Positions 1 through 9,358 of a DNA stretch of 47,579 bases are shown here, piece after piece. The stretch covers positions 3,146,920 through 3,194,498 of the forward strand of contig NZ_MSCN01000001.1 of the NCBI RefSeq assembly GCF_002954685.1, in the 5' to 3' direction. Under the pieces are notes generated by a model, which was given only the letters and a program-made list of their open reading frames with translations, was not told the origin of the DNA and ran no database searches. Position numbers and translations under genes: made by a program. The DNA is from Polaribacter porphyrae. Its GTDB lineage: Bacteria > Bacteroidota > Bacteroidia > Flavobacteriales > Flavobacteriaceae. Position 1 is the stretch's first letter. Each line of letters opens with the position of its first letter.

Positions 1-34
1 TCTATTTATAAAATTCCTCAATCGCTGAAAAAGC

Positions 35-48
35 TCATTTCGAAATGA
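35..48. repeat. 14-bp perfect palindrome, possible REP-like element
   Basis: The sequence TCATTTCGAAATGA is a perfect palindrome downstream of the VOC gene. On the minus strand it begins TGTCATTTCGAAATGAGC and is followed by a GAGGAATTT stretch. Dispersed intergenic repeats starting TGTCATTTCGA are common in flavobacterial genomes, so this may be one copy. Only one copy is visible here, so the repeat status is inference. Confidence 0.35.
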
Positions 49-72
49 CAAATTCAAAATATTTAAAAAAAA

Positions 73-444
73 CTAAACGTGCTGATCAATCAAAACAGCA
101 TTTCCATCAGGATCTAAAACCACAAAACTTGCAGGTCCAGAAGTCGTTTCATCTGCTTCTGTTTCTAGTTTTACACCTTCACTTTTTAAATGTTGTTGAA
201 TGGTTCTTACATCATCAAAATCTTCTAATTTATTGGCAGATTCATCCCAACCAGGATTAAAAGTTAGAATATTATTTTCAAACATTCCTTGAAATAAACC
301 TACTAAAGCGTTTCCGTTTTTTAAGATTAAATAATTCTTTTCGATTTCGCCTGCAAAAACAGTAAACCCTAGTTTTTCATAAAAATCTCTTGATTTATGA
401 ATATCTTTTACTGCTAAACTGATGGACATTGCACCTAATTTCAT
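73..444 (-). CDS. VOC family (glyoxalase/bleomycin-resistance fold) protein
   Basis: A 123-residue protein of the usual length for a single vicinal-oxygen-chelate module. It has the typical opening beta strand and helix (MSISLAVKDIHKSRDFYEKL, from about residue 6) and the closing motif FVVLDPDGNAVLI near residues 106-118. Members bind a metal in a paired beta-alpha-beta-beta-beta fold and act as glyoxalases, dioxygenases or antibiotic-binding proteins. The substrate cannot be read from the sequence. It has no signal peptide, so it should be cytosolic. It seems to stand alone: the gene upstream ends about 70 bases away on the same strand and no pathway partner is visible. Confidence 0.85.
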   Translation of the reverse strand: MKLGAMSISLAVKDIHKSRDFYEKLGFTVFAGEIEKNYLILKNGNALVGLFQGMFENNILTFNPGWDESANKLEDFDDVRTIQQHLKSEGVKLETEADETTSGPASFVVLDPDGNAVLIDQHV

Positions 445-511
445 ATTTAAAAAGTTTTTGATTGATGTTATAAAGTTAACAAAAAAGGAATAAATCTACA
501 TTTTTCATTAC

Positions 512-1270
512 TTATTTGTATAGTATAGAAAAAGCACTAATTTCTAGAATTGGTTCAACATCATTGCCTTCTGTATAAACACCTGCTTTTAAGTAATAAT
601 TATTTTTATATTTATTCCAATCTGAACTTGGAGATAAGGTTTTGCTAAAAGAAGTCCCTTCATTTTTTATTTCAAAAGTAGCCAAACCATTTTGTGTTGT
701 AATGTTTATAGAAAATTCACTTTCAGCAGTGTATAAGGGACCTACATAAGTGCTATAAGTAGATTTTTTTTCATCTGGTGTGGTTTCTGTTGCTTTAATT
801 TTTATGTGTCTATCATCATCTACATAAACACGAATCCAAGGTCTTTTTACACCACCTCTATTATGAATTTGTGCTATAGTTACACCATTATAAGGTATGT
901 TTTTTAAGGTAGCTGTATATTCCATCTTTTTAAAAGTGTTTAAAGATGATTCAACTCCAGCATTTTCTTTTAATTCTGTTCTATGACTTTTTGGAGCAAG
1001 ACAGGTCATTTTTACAATTCCATTATCATAAACATCCATCCACTCTTTATCATCTATTTCACTTGCTTTAAAAGTATCTCTATTTCTTTTATCTTTAGAT
1101 ATCCAACTAGTTTCTACAACTAGTTCTCCAAAATCTACTGCTTTTGAGTTGTTTAAATCTGATTTACCCTCTAAAGATTTTTTATAAAGTATCTCTTCAT
1201 TTAACCTATTACTAGAGCTACCTATAAAAAGTATGATTATTAATAAAAATTTATATGAGTTTTGTAACAT
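512..1270 (-). CDS. Polysaccharide lyase family 7-like (alginate lyase) protein
   Basis: A 252-residue secreted protein. The hydrophobic N-terminus (YKFLLIIILFIGSSS) looks like a signal sequence; there is no lipobox cysteine. Three motifs of the PL7/alginate_lyase2 jelly roll appear in order: RTEL followed by K (the family usually has R[ST]ELR), QIH at AQIHNRGG, and YYLKAGVYTEG (family YFKAGVYNQ). The QIH histidine and the tyrosine of the last motif are catalytic in characterised members, and both are kept. The family cleaves alginate by beta-elimination, giving unsaturated oligosaccharides. The motif 1 arginine-to-lysine change and the missing YNQ glutamine suggest altered subsite preference. 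The gene begins 14 bases after the helicase gene on the same strand; no other alginate-use genes are nearby. Confidence 0.78.
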   Translation of the reverse strand: MLQNSYKFLLIIILFIGSSSNRLNEEILYKKSLEGKSDLNNSKAVDFGELVVETSWISKDKRNRDTFKASEIDDKEWMDVYDNGIVKMTCLAPKSHRTELKENAGVESSLNTFKKMEYTATLKNIPYNGVTIAQIHNRGGVKRPWIRVYVDDDRHIKIKATETTPDEKKSTYSTYVGPLYTAESEFSINITTQNGLATFEIKNEGTSFSKTLSPSSDWNKYKNNYYLKAGVYTEGNDVEPILEISAFSILYK

Positions 1271-1284
1271 GTTCTTAATTTTTT

Positions 1285-3681
1285 TTAATTCATAGATAAT
1301 AATACCATTCGTAGTTCCATAAAAGTAAATGATTTATCTACCTTTTCTTTAAGTTCTGTTAAGTTTTTAAACTCAACTTCTTCTATTTCTTTAATAATTT
1401 TTTTATACTTTTTTAAAGGGATTAACTCTAAAATATCAACATCTCCTGTTGGTATAAATGACATTAAATGACTTTGAATTGTATTTAAAGTTAGGCTACG
1501 TTCTTTAGCTATTTCTTTAGGTGATAAACCAGATTTAAATAGTTCAAAAGTAATTTGTTTCGTAGATTTTTTATCTTCTTTTTTTTGTTCGTTAAATTTA
1601 TTAATTCCGTTTTCTTTGCAATACGTTTCAATAACTTCTAAAATTTCTTCTCCGTATTTTTTTACGCGAATTTTACCCATTCCATTTACTTTTAAAAGCT
1701 CTTTTTCTGTTCTGGGTAAAGCATCACATATAGCATATAAGGTCTCTTGCGTAAAAATTTGAAACGCTGGTATATTTTCTGCAATTCTAATTTCATCACG
1801 TAATTCACGCAATTTTAATGCCAATAAAGGATCTTTTCTAGTTGATAATTTTTTCTTTTTTTTAGGTGCTGTTTTTTGTAAAACAGCGTCAGCTCTCACT
1901 TTTAAATAATCTTTTATTTTAAAACCTTCTGTCATTTTTTTAAGAGCAAAAACCTTTTCTGATAACTTTTCTTGTAAATTATCAAACTGTTTTGTGAAGT
2001 CTTTTTTTACAGCTTTATTATCAGACGAAAATTCAATTTTTGATAAAGGAGTTACTATTTTATTAATGGTTTCTGTTAAAAAATAATCTACGCCTTTTGT
2101 AAATCGTTCTTGAATTTGACTACTATTTTCAGGGAGGATATTAGTCTCTGAAATTTTATTTAACTGATTTTTAAATTCGTTTGAAACCTTCATCAAAGCT
2201 ACAACTCCATCATCTTTAATCGTTTGTAAATGATCTATAATATCGCCTTTAATAGAAGTTTGATTTCTGTAAAAAATATCAATCATTCTAGTTATAGGAT
2301 ACAAAAACGGTTGGTAATCAAATAATTCTGAAATTAAATTCAATTGAAACTGTTTTTCAGAATCTAATAGCTCTCTTTCATCAGGATGATTTTCTTCCAC
2401 AGTTTCATTAAACGAACTTACAGTAGCATCATTAATAATTGCATTGCTAGAAATTGGGGTTTTTAAAACCAAACCTTCTAAAGAAGTACATCTACTTAAA
2501 GCTACATAAGTTTGCCCATGAGCAAAAGAAGCTTCAGCATCAATAATAGCTTTTTCAAACGTTAACCCTTGACTTTTATGAATGGTAATTGCCCAAGCCA
2601 AACGTAAAGGAATTTGTTTAAAAGAGCCAATAATGTCTTCTTTTATTGCTTTAGTTTCTTCATTAATAGAATAATTTACATTGTCCCACATTTCATGTTC
2701 TGTAACAATTTCTTCTACTTCATTAGGGCACTGTACTGTTACTGTTTCTCTAGAAATATCTGTAATAATTCCTATTTTACCGTTAAAATATCTTTTTTCT
2801 AATGATGAATCATTTTTGATAAACATTACTTGAGCTCCAATTTTTAATGCTAGCTTTTCGTCATTTGGATAAGCGTTTTCGTTAAACTTTCCTTTAACTT
2901 CTGCATCAAAAAAATAAGTGCTATTTTTTAGTTTATTGAGTTCAGATTCGTTGATTGCATTAGCTCTTCTATTATGTGTTGTTAAAGTAATGTAACCTTC
3001 TTCTTTTGTAGGTGAAAAATCTGGATTGTATCTTCTATTTAATACTTTCTCTGATTCCGAGGATAAACTATCGTTTCTAATTTCATTTAATATTTTAATA
3101 AAATCTTCATTTTTTTGACGATAAATATGTTTCAATTCTATTGAAACCACATTGGCTTCTTGATAAGCTTTAGAACTAAAAAAATATACTGTATTATAAT
3201 ATTGTTGCAGTAAACTCCACTCATTAGGTTTTACTACTGGAGCTAACTGTTGTAAATCTCCAATCATTAAAACTTGAGCTCCACCAAAAACTTTATTTCG
3301 GTTTTTATAACGTCTCATTACTTGGTCTATACCATCTAACAAATCTGCTCTAACCATAGAAATTTCATCAATGATTACTAAATCTAACGATTTTATAATA
3401 TCAATTTTTGTTTTGGAAAATCTACGTTGTTGCTGGTTATTAGTCTGATTTGGTAAAATAGGACCAAAAGGCATTTGAAAAAAAGAATGAATAGTTACTC
3501 CTTTTGCATTTATGGCTGCAACACCTGTTGGAGCAACAATGACCATTCTTTTTAAAGATTCATTTTTTATTTTATGTAAAAAAGTTGTTTTACCAGTACC
3601 AGCTTTTCCTGTTATAAAAAGGTTTCTATCGGTTTTATTGATAAAATCGAAAGCAAGTTCTAGTTCAGGATTTTTTGGCAT
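1285..3681 (-). CDS. Pif1-like SF1B DNA helicase with HRDC and helix-turn-helix tail
   Basis: A 798-residue cytosolic ATPase. Walker A GKAGTGKTT lies at residues 25-33, Walker B LVIIDEIS at about 101-108, GDLQQLAPV at 141-149, and the late helicase motif HKSQGLTF starts near 368, followed by YVALSRC. These are diagnostic of the Pif1/RecD-like superfamily 1B 5'-3' helicases, which unwind DNA at stalled forks and G-quadruplexes. After a charged linker comes an HRDC-like domain (about 640-710, LKLRELRDEIRIAENIP and VNGMGKIRVKKYG), then a small helix-turn-helix module (LSPKEIAKERSLTLNTIQSH), both known from RecQ C-termini. It lies upstream of the PL7 gene and downstream of a strong terminator, so it probably has its own promoter. 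DNA repair is the family role; the exact substrate is unknown. Confidence 0.9.
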   Translation of the reverse strand: MPKNPELELAFDFINKTDRNLFITGKAGTGKTTFLHKIKNESLKRMVIVAPTGVAAINAKGVTIHSFFQMPFGPILPNQTNNQQQRRFSKTKIDIIKSLDLVIIDEISMVRADLLDGIDQVMRRYKNRNKVFGGAQVLMIGDLQQLAPVVKPNEWSLLQQYYNTVYFFSSKAYQEANVVSIELKHIYRQKNEDFIKILNEIRNDSLSSESEKVLNRRYNPDFSPTKEEGYITLTTHNRRANAINESELNKLKNSTYFFDAEVKGKFNENAYPNDEKLALKIGAQVMFIKNDSSLEKRYFNGKIGIITDISRETVTVQCPNEVEEIVTEHEMWDNVNYSINEETKAIKEDIIGSFKQIPLRLAWAITIHKSQGLTFEKAIIDAEASFAHGQTYVALSRCTSLEGLVLKTPISSNAIINDATVSSFNETVEENHPDERELLDSEKQFQLNLISELFDYQPFLYPITRMIDIFYRNQTSIKGDIIDHLQTIKDDGVVALMKVSNEFKNQLNKISETNILPENSSQIQERFTKGVDYFLTETINKIVTPLSKIEFSSDNKAVKKDFTKQFDNLQEKLSEKVFALKKMTEGFKIKDYLKVRADAVLQKTAPKKKKKLSTRKDPLLALKLRELRDEIRIAENIPAFQIFTQETLYAICDALPRTEKELLKVNGMGKIRVKKYGEEILEVIETYCKENGINKFNEQKKEDKKSTKQITFELFKSGLSPKEIAKERSLTLNTIQSHLMSFIPTGDVDILELIPLKKYKKIIKEIEEVEFKNLTELKEKVDKSFTFMELRMVLLSMN

Positions 3682-3724
3682 TTGAGCTTTTTATTGCAAG
3701 ATATAAAATCAATTTAGATGAAAT

Positions 3725-3752
3725 AAAAAAATCCCAAGCATTTGCTTGGGAT
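3725..3752 (-). terminator. Rho-independent terminator of the lnt/T9SS-cargo operon
   Basis: A 10-bp perfect stem, ATCCCAAGCA/TGCTTGGGAT with a 2-base loop (3731-3752), followed on the minus strand by six Ts (complement of 3725-3730). It lies 25 bases past the stop codon of the T9SS cargo gene and before the helicase start, so it separates two transcription units. Confidence 0.9.
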
Positions 3753-3776
3753 TGTGTTAAAATTGATTAAATTTTA

Positions 3777-4952
3777 TTATTTGATTAAAAGTTTTCCGTT
3801 TTTTATAAAACTCCCCTTTTTATCATGAATTTTATAAAAATAAATTCCTTCTGCTAAATTGTTAGAAATTGTAGTTTCATACTGATTACTATTTTTTTCA
3901 GCAAACGGAAGACTGCTTACTTTTTGTCCGTTTGTGTTGTAAATATCTACAATATGATTTTTTAGTGAAATTTTAGAATCGATTGTAAGCGTTGCACCTG
4001 TAGCAATAGGGTTTGGGAAAATGGTAATATCTGTTAGTAATTCATCATTTACAGAAGCTGTTTTACCTGCTAATTTTTGATATATCATATTTTCTAAATT
4101 TACAGTATCTTCTGAATTCCAAGGATCAGTAATTTCAGCAGTAACATAATGTCCTTTTTTACTGTAAAAAACCAATTTATAACGCTCTCTGTGTGAGATC
4201 TCTATGTTGTTCTCAAATTCTTTTTCTTCCTCTCTATAAATCATTTTCATAGCTTCAGCATCACCATCATCAAAGGTTTGTAATGTGCCTTGACCAATTA
4301 CATAATAAGTATCTGTGTATTGAACATAATTTGACGAATTATCATCGTCTTCAAGTTTTACAATTGATTTAAATTCTAAACCTATTTTTATTGGTATTGG
4401 TGCTTTTGTTTGATCATATTGGTATGCTACAAAATCTCCATCTTCAATAGTACTATATCCAATAAAAAATAAATCTCCTGTCGTTAAATCATAAAGTTCT
4501 TTAGTATTTGAACTAGTAGATGATAAGTGATGTGTTCCATACTCAGCAATATTATAAAGTTTTGTACCAATTGCGCTTTCTTGTTCAACAGTAAAAGCTT
4601 TATACCCGTTAACTGAAGAAAGATTTGGTAAAACCCATGTTTCTTTTACTCCAGAAGAAATTTTACCTATATCCATAGAAACTGAACCACTAGTAACAGA
4701 AACAATTCTTTGTTTTCCTATTTCAAAATGATTGGTAAAATCTTCGAATGTTATTTCAATATCATCTTCTTTTTTAACAATATTAGCATTTTTATTAACT
4801 TCAAAATGGTTATATGTTCTCTTAAAATATTTTGGTTTTGATAGGTTTGCACTTTTAAGATTACTAGATCCAATAGCTAATACGATTGCTTGTATTGAGT
4901 TTATCATTAATAGAAAAAAGAGTAATGATAAAATGGGTAGATGTTTTCTCAT
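3777..4952 (-). CDS. Secreted protein with C-terminal type IX sorting domain
   Basis: A 391-residue protein with an N-terminal signal sequence (LPILSLLFFLLMINSIQA) and a C-terminal type A sorting domain of about 75 residues: ITIFPNP near 310, then NTNGQKV, AEGIYFYKI and a closing basic KNGKLLIK. Such domains send cargo across the outer membrane through PorU/PorV-type machinery in Bacteroidota and are removed on arrival. The middle (about 60-300) is unrecognised; it is acidic and rich in short beta-like stretches. The gene starts 11 bases after the lnt stop and is followed by a strong terminator, so it is the last gene of a lnt operon. Function of the passenger is unknown. Confidence 0.82.
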   Translation of the reverse strand: MRKHLPILSLLFFLLMINSIQAIVLAIGSSNLKSANLSKPKYFKRTYNHFEVNKNANIVKKEDDIEITFEDFTNHFEIGKQRIVSVTSGSVSMDIGKISSGVKETWVLPNLSSVNGYKAFTVEQESAIGTKLYNIAEYGTHHLSSTSSNTKELYDLTTGDLFFIGYSTIEDGDFVAYQYDQTKAPIPIKIGLEFKSIVKLEDDDNSSNYVQYTDTYYVIGQGTLQTFDDGDAEAMKMIYREEEKEFENNIEISHRERYKLVFYSKKGHYVTAEITDPWNSEDTVNLENMIYQKLAGKTASVNDELLTDITIFPNPIATGATLTIDSKISLKNHIVDIYNTNGQKVSSLPFAEKNSNQYETTISNNLAEGIYFYKIHDKKGSFIKNGKLLIK

Positions 4953-4963
4953 AATATATTATT

Positions 4964-6520
4964 TTAAGTTAAAGATTGTTTTATTGTTACTATTAAAAAA
5001 ATTAGACCTACCAAAAATGGAAAAAAATTAGGATTTTTTGCATAAAAAGTAGTGCTATTAGAAGCTATTAGCGTTTTGTTTACAGGTAGATAAGGTTTAT
5101 CATTTATTTTTGTTGTTCTTCCAAATTGGTCTATAAAACAAGAAATTCCAATATTTGCAGAACGTACAGTTTGCTTTCTATTTTCTATGGAACGTATTCT
5201 AGATACATTAGCCATAAAAGTCATAAAACCAACATCACCATACCAACCTTCTGCAGCCAAATGGGTATAAATTTCTGCTCCATTTTTTGATAATTCTGCC
5301 CAATGTTTTGGATACCATTGCTCAAAACACAGAGAAACTCCTATTAAAAAAGAAGTATTATTTTTTGTGATTAACTCTATGGGTTTAGAGTGCTTTCCTT
5401 TATTAAAAAAACGAGGGTCATTTTCTTTTATCGGAAAATTAGGTATTTTAGCAAGTAAAGAATGGTAAGGAATACCTTCTTGACCTGGAGATAAAACTGT
5501 TTTATGATGATAACTAGGCTTTCTATCTTTATGTGAAATTAAAATTCCTGAAACGTAATTTCCACCATTTTCTTCTTCTCTTATTGTGTCTTTTATACTT
5601 CTTCCTCCTGTTATTAATGCAGATTTCCAATCAGTAACAGCTTCAAAAAGTATAGCCTCTAAATTTGATTCCTGTAATGAATATACTAATCCAGATTCTG
5701 GCCATACATACAAATCACTATATATTCCTTTATCTTTCATACGAAGAGCTAAAGAATCTGTTTTTTTTAAAGTATTTTCTATTATCCAATAGTAATTTTC
5801 GGGATTTAATAGTTCTTTTGCGGTAAATTGAGTGGGAACAACAGTAACATTTAAATTTTTACCTTTTAAATCTTTGTATTTGTTGGCACTATACATACCA
5901 TATATAAGCGGTATACCTAGCATTAGTAAAGCAATAAAACTGATTTTTTTTAAGAATGATAACGAAAATAACTCCTCATTACAGTTTTTATATGCTTTAA
6001 AAGTTAGAACGTTAAAAAAAAGTAACCAAAAAGATATTCCCCACATTCCAGTAATATCTATATATTGAATAAGCCAAAGATTACTGCTTTGGGAATACGC
6101 AGAAAGATGCGTACCCATTGTAAACTCTAGCTCTAGATAAATCCATTCCCAAATCATCCAAATAAAGGGAAATAACCAGATGGATTTTTGAAATGTAAAT
6201 TTTTTTTGAAAGAAATAAAAAATAAAGAAAGGGAAGAAAAACCAAATGTCTTCTAAAAAGAACATTAGTAATACATTTAAAGTAGTTGTTGGAAAATTAA
6301 AAAGCCATCCTGCAGCTATCATTTCAAAAATTACCACAGTGCCAAAACTTGACGTTATGCTTTTGGTAAAATTATCTGTGTTCTTTTCTAAAAAAAGAAA
6401 CAAGGGTACAAAAGCAAACCAAGCTAAAAAAGATAAATTTACTTGTTGAAATATAGGCCAAGATAAGCCATATAATACACCAGAAATCAACCACAAGGGA
6501 GTTCTCTTTAAAAATATCAT
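4964..6520 (-). CDS. lnt: Apolipoprotein N-acyltransferase
   Basis: A 518-residue inner-membrane enzyme that adds the third acyl chain to the N-terminal cysteine of diacylated lipoproteins. Residues 1-210 hold several hydrophobic helices. The rest is a nitrilase-type domain with the expected catalytic triad: Glu about 275 (VWPESG), Lys about 340 (HHKTVLSPGQE) and Cys about 398 (VSLCFEQW), spaced much like E. coli Glu267, Lys335 and Cys387. A last hydrophobic helix closes the protein. Length matches the family. It is the first gene of a two-gene unit with the T9SS cargo gene. Lipoproteins elsewhere in this window would be its substrates. Confidence 0.93.
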   Translation of the reverse strand: MIFLKRTPLWLISGVLYGLSWPIFQQVNLSFLAWFAFVPLFLFLEKNTDNFTKSITSSFGTVVIFEMIAAGWLFNFPTTTLNVLLMFFLEDIWFFFPFFIFYFFQKKFTFQKSIWLFPFIWMIWEWIYLELEFTMGTHLSAYSQSSNLWLIQYIDITGMWGISFWLLFFNVLTFKAYKNCNEELFSLSFLKKISFIALLMLGIPLIYGMYSANKYKDLKGKNLNVTVVPTQFTAKELLNPENYYWIIENTLKKTDSLALRMKDKGIYSDLYVWPESGLVYSLQESNLEAILFEAVTDWKSALITGGRSIKDTIREEENGGNYVSGILISHKDRKPSYHHKTVLSPGQEGIPYHSLLAKIPNFPIKENDPRFFNKGKHSKPIELITKNNTSFLIGVSLCFEQWYPKHWAELSKNGAEIYTHLAAEGWYGDVGFMTFMANVSRIRSIENRKQTVRSANIGISCFIDQFGRTTKINDKPYLPVNKTLIASNSTTFYAKNPNFFPFLVGLIFLIVTIKQSLT

Positions 6521-6566
6521 TTATTAATTTTGATTACAAAAATGATATATATGCTTTAATTATCGC

Positions 6567-6587
6567 CCACCCAAAAGAGGTGGTTTT
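6567..6587 (+). terminator. Weak terminator-like hairpin between divergent genes
   Basis: CCACC, a 7-base loop, GGTGG and then TTTTGTT lie in the 166-base space between lnt (minus) and the LuxR-type gene (plus). No plus-strand gene ends here. It could terminate a short antisense RNA, act as a leader structure or be chance. Confidence 0.3.
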
Positions 6588-6655
6588 GTTAAAAAAGCCT
6601 ATTTTTTAATAGTAAAAACAGAAAATTAATTTATTTTAATAGATATTAGATTTTG

Positions 6656-6663
6656 TATTTTTG
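6656..6663 (+). promoter_or_regulatory. Candidate -7 promoter element for the 7TM-LuxR gene
   Basis: TATTTTTG matches the Bacteroidota -7 consensus TAnnTTTG and would give a leader of about 15 bases to the TTG start. No TTTG lies at the usual 19-21 base upstream spacing, so the promoter is incomplete by eye. Confidence 0.4.
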
Positions 6664-6686
6664 AAAAAAAATAAACGTCTTATATC

Positions 6687-8075
6687 TTGAGAAAAATCAT
6701 TAAACCTACTTTATTAATAATTTTACTCTTCTTTTTTGTTTCTTGTATCTTTCAAGAAAATAATAGTAATAATTTAAAATTTTCAATTTCTTATTTTAAA
6801 GATCTGCAAGAGGCTGAAACAATACATTCTATAACTAATAAAAAAATGTTAGTGTTAGAAAATCCTAAAATTGGGTTTCAAAACGGTATTTATTGGTTTA
6901 AAATAAATTTATTAGATAAAAAAGATTACAAGACAATTATTTTTGACATAAAAGAAAGTACAATTGCTGATATAATTGTTTATAGAAATTTTGAAATTAT
7001 ACCATATAGTAATATTGAAGAGACTCATTTTTCTTTGGCAATAGATAATCATAAAAAAGAATTTACTTACTATTTTAAGGTTCATTTTAAAAATCAAGTT
7101 CACTTTCCATTAAAAATAAAAGAATTTAAAAGAAGTCAATTAAAAGAGAAATATGCTTTTTTTACAAACGGAATCTATTATGGGTTTGTTTTGATGGTTC
7201 TTATTGTGAATGTGTTTTTTTTCTTTTCATTAAAAGATAAAACTTTCTTATATTATTGTTTATTTTTAATTGCTATCAATTTAAGTATTTCAGATTATGA
7301 AGGGTTATTAAAAGTGATAATACCTTCTTCTCTTTTGAAATATAGTACAGTTTTAACACATCCTTTAATTCCAATTTTTGGAGCACTGTTTGCAAATCGT
7401 TTTTTGAATCTAGCCTACTTTTTGCCAAAAAGCAATAGAATTGGACTGGTTTTACTCTTTATAGCTGTACTTACTTTTTTCTTATTTATTCCTACTCATA
7501 AATATGTTTTTATAGCAATAGCAAATACTATTTCATTATTTATTCTATTCTACTATTGGGTACTTGCCGTAATTATTTTAAAGAAACATCAATTTGCAAT
7601 CTTTTTTGTATTTGGTTATTCTTTAATATTATTTTCTGCAATCTTTTTTGTAGTCCCTGTTGATTTAGGTTTTAAAACACAAAATATTTCTCTAAATACT
7701 GTAAAGTTTGGAGCAATATTCGAAATGTTAATTTTAACATACGCTATTACTTATAGAATAAAAATGTTGCATAAAGAAAACGAAAAATTTAAAGAAGAGA
7801 TTAAAGAATATTTAACTAAAATAAACGCATTTAAAAGTAATAATTCTGAAGAAACAAATATTGAAAGTTTAATTCGTGAAAATAATTTATCAGATAGAGA
7901 AGCAGATGTGTTGTTGTTAATTTTTAAAGGATATACAAATCAAAGAATAGGAGATGAATTGTTTATTACTTTAAATACTGTAAAATACCATATCAGAAAT
8001 ATTTATCAGAAATTAAATATTAATACTAAAAATGAAGCAATTGATATTGTAGCTAAAATAAAAAATCCCAAGTAA
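6687..8075 (+). CDS. Membrane-anchored LuxR-type regulator with 7TM sensory region
   Basis: A 462-residue signalling protein. It opens with a signal sequence ending in a lipobox-like LFFFVSC (Cys at 20), then an extracytoplasmic domain of about 140 residues resembling 7TMR-DISM extracellular domains. About seven hydrophobic helices follow (about 155-365), then a short coiled linker and a LuxR/GerE helix-turn-helix at the C-terminus (LSDREADVLLLIFKGYTNQRI through LNTVKYHIRNIYQKL). It should sense an envelope or extracellular signal and bind DNA while tethered to the membrane; the ligand and targets are unknown. The start is TTG: an in-frame stop lies four codons upstream and the next in-frame ATG would remove the signal sequence. 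Its stop codon overlaps the hairpin shared with odhB. Confidence 0.85.
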   Translation: MRKIIKPTLLIILLFFFVSCIFQENNSNNLKFSISYFKDLQEAETIHSITNKKMLVLENPKIGFQNGIYWFKINLLDKKDYKTIIFDIKESTIADIIVYRNFEIIPYSNIEETHFSLAIDNHKKEFTYYFKVHFKNQVHFPLKIKEFKRSQLKEKYAFFTNGIYYGFVLMVLIVNVFFFFSLKDKTFLYYCLFLIAINLSISDYEGLLKVIIPSSLLKYSTVLTHPLIPIFGALFANRFLNLAYFLPKSNRIGLVLLFIAVLTFFLFIPTHKYVFIAIANTISLFILFYYWVLAVIILKKHQFAIFFVFGYSLILFSAIFFVVPVDLGFKTQNISLNTVKFGAIFEMLILTYAITYRIKMLHKENEKFKEEIKEYLTKINAFKSNNSEETNIESLIRENNLSDREADVLLLIFKGYTNQRIGDELFITLNTVKYHIRNIYQKLNINTKNEAIDIVAKIKNPK

Positions 8076-8086
8076 AAACTTGGGAT
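8061..8086 (-). terminator. Rho-independent terminator for sucA-odhB
   Basis: A 9-bp stem ATCCCAAGT/ACTTGGGAT with a 4-base loop (8065-8086). The minus-strand side is followed by a T-rich run (complement of 8060-8065), so it ends transcription of odhB. The stop codon of the convergent LuxR-type gene lies inside the stem; its own strand has only a weak T tract. Confidence 0.8.
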
Positions 8087-8127
8087 CTATATATTTAAAA
8101 ATCTAATTGTCTAAAATTCTAACAATT

Positions 8128-9330
8128 TTACATTTCCAACGCTTTTGCTGGGTTATTATCCATTAACAATTCTACAGGATTTTCTAACGCTTCTTTAACA
8201 GCCACTAAAAAACCAACAGATTCACGACCATCAATAATTCTATGATCGTAAGATAAAGCCACATACATAATAGGAGCAATAGTTACAGCACCATCAACAG
8301 CAATAGGTCTGTTTACAATATTGTGCATCCCTAAAATTCCACTTTGTGGAGGATTTATGATTGGTGTAGATAACATAGAACCAAATACGCCACCATTAGT
8401 AATTGTGAATGTTCCTCCTGTCATTTCATCAATAGTGATTTGACCATCTCTTGCACGTAAAGCCAAACGTTTTACTTCACTTTCTACTCCTCTAAAAGAT
8501 AAGTTTTCTGCATTTCTAATTACAGGTACCATTAATCCTTTAGGACCAGAAACTGCAATAGAAATATCTTGAAAATCATGTTTTATTTGAAAATCTCCGT
8601 CAATCATAGAGTTTACATCTGGATACATTTTTAAAGCTCTTACAACTGCTAACGTGAAGAAAGACATAAAGCCTAAACCAACTCCATGTTTCGCTTTAAA
8701 GTCTTCTTTAAATTGTTTACGTAAATCAAAAATAGGTTGCATATTTACTTCGTTAAACGTAGTTAACATGGCTGTTTCACTTTTTACAGCAACTAAACGT
8801 TCTGCTACTTTTCTACGTAACATAGACATTTTCTTACGCTCTGTTCCACGAGTTCCGTTAGCAGGTTGAGTTCCCATAGATGGGATTGCCTTTACAGCAT
8901 CTTCTTTCGTAATTCTACCATCTTTTCCTGTTCCTTTTACAGAAGAAGTGTCTATACCTTTTTCTGCCAATACTTTTTTAGCTGCTGGAGAAGCTGTTCC
9001 TGTAGCATAAGTAGCCGCTTTTGGAGCTTCCTTAACTTCTTCTTTAGGTGCTTCTTCTTTTTTGGTTGCTGTATCTCCTTCTGGTTTTGCAGCACTTGTA
9101 TCTATTAAACACACTACTTCACCAACTGCAACAGCATCACCTTCTTCTGCTTTTAAAGTGATGATTCCACTTTCTTCTGCTGGTAATTCTAGGGTTGCTT
9201 TGTCTGAATCTACTTCTGCAATAGGTTGATCTTTTTCAACATAATCTCCATCTTCAACTAGCCAAGTTGCAATTTCTACTTCTGTAATTGATTCTCCTGG
9301 TGAAGGAACTTTCATTTCTAAAACACTCAT
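8128..9330 (-). CDS. odhB: Dihydrolipoyllysine succinyltransferase (2-oxoglutarate dehydrogenase E2)
   Basis: A 400-residue E2 enzyme that takes the succinyl group from the E1 active site on a lipoyl arm and passes it to CoA. An N-terminal lipoyl domain carries the modified lysine in [11 protein letters not shown] (Lys44). An alanine-, lysine- and glutamate-rich linker follows, then an E3/E1-binding domain (about 112-147, [15 protein letters not shown]) and a C-terminal catalytic domain with the signature [11 protein letters not shown] (His about 363, Asp about 367). Length matches bacterial SucB. It starts 28 bases after sucA and must be cotranscribed with it; the E3 component is not in this window. 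A terminator follows the gene. Confidence 0.96.
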   Translation of the reverse strand: MSVLEMKVPSPGESITEVEIATWLVEDGDYVEKDQPIAEVDSDKATLELPAEESGIITLKAEEGDAVAVGEVVCLIDTSAAKPEGDTATKKEEAPKEEVKEAPKAATYATGTASPAAKKVLAEKGIDTSSVKGTGKDGRITKEDAVKAIPSMGTQPANGTRGTERKKMSMLRRKVAERLVAVKSETAMLTTFNEVNMQPIFDLRKQFKEDFKAKHGVGLGFMSFFTLAVVRALKMYPDVNSMIDGDFQIKHDFQDISIAVSGPKGLMVPVIRNAENLSFRGVESEVKRLALRARDGQITIDEMTGGTFTITNGGVFGSMLSTPIINPPQSGILGMHNIVNRPIAVDGAVTIAPIMYVALSYDHRIIDGRESVGFLVAVKEALENPVELLMDNNPAKALEM

Positions 9331-9358
9331 GTTTCTTTATTTTTATTCTGAAATTTTT

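Noticed and set aside
3777..4952. T9SS cargo protein as an adhesin or enzyme.
   Set aside because: No catalytic or adhesion motif is visible in the passenger, so no function is assigned.
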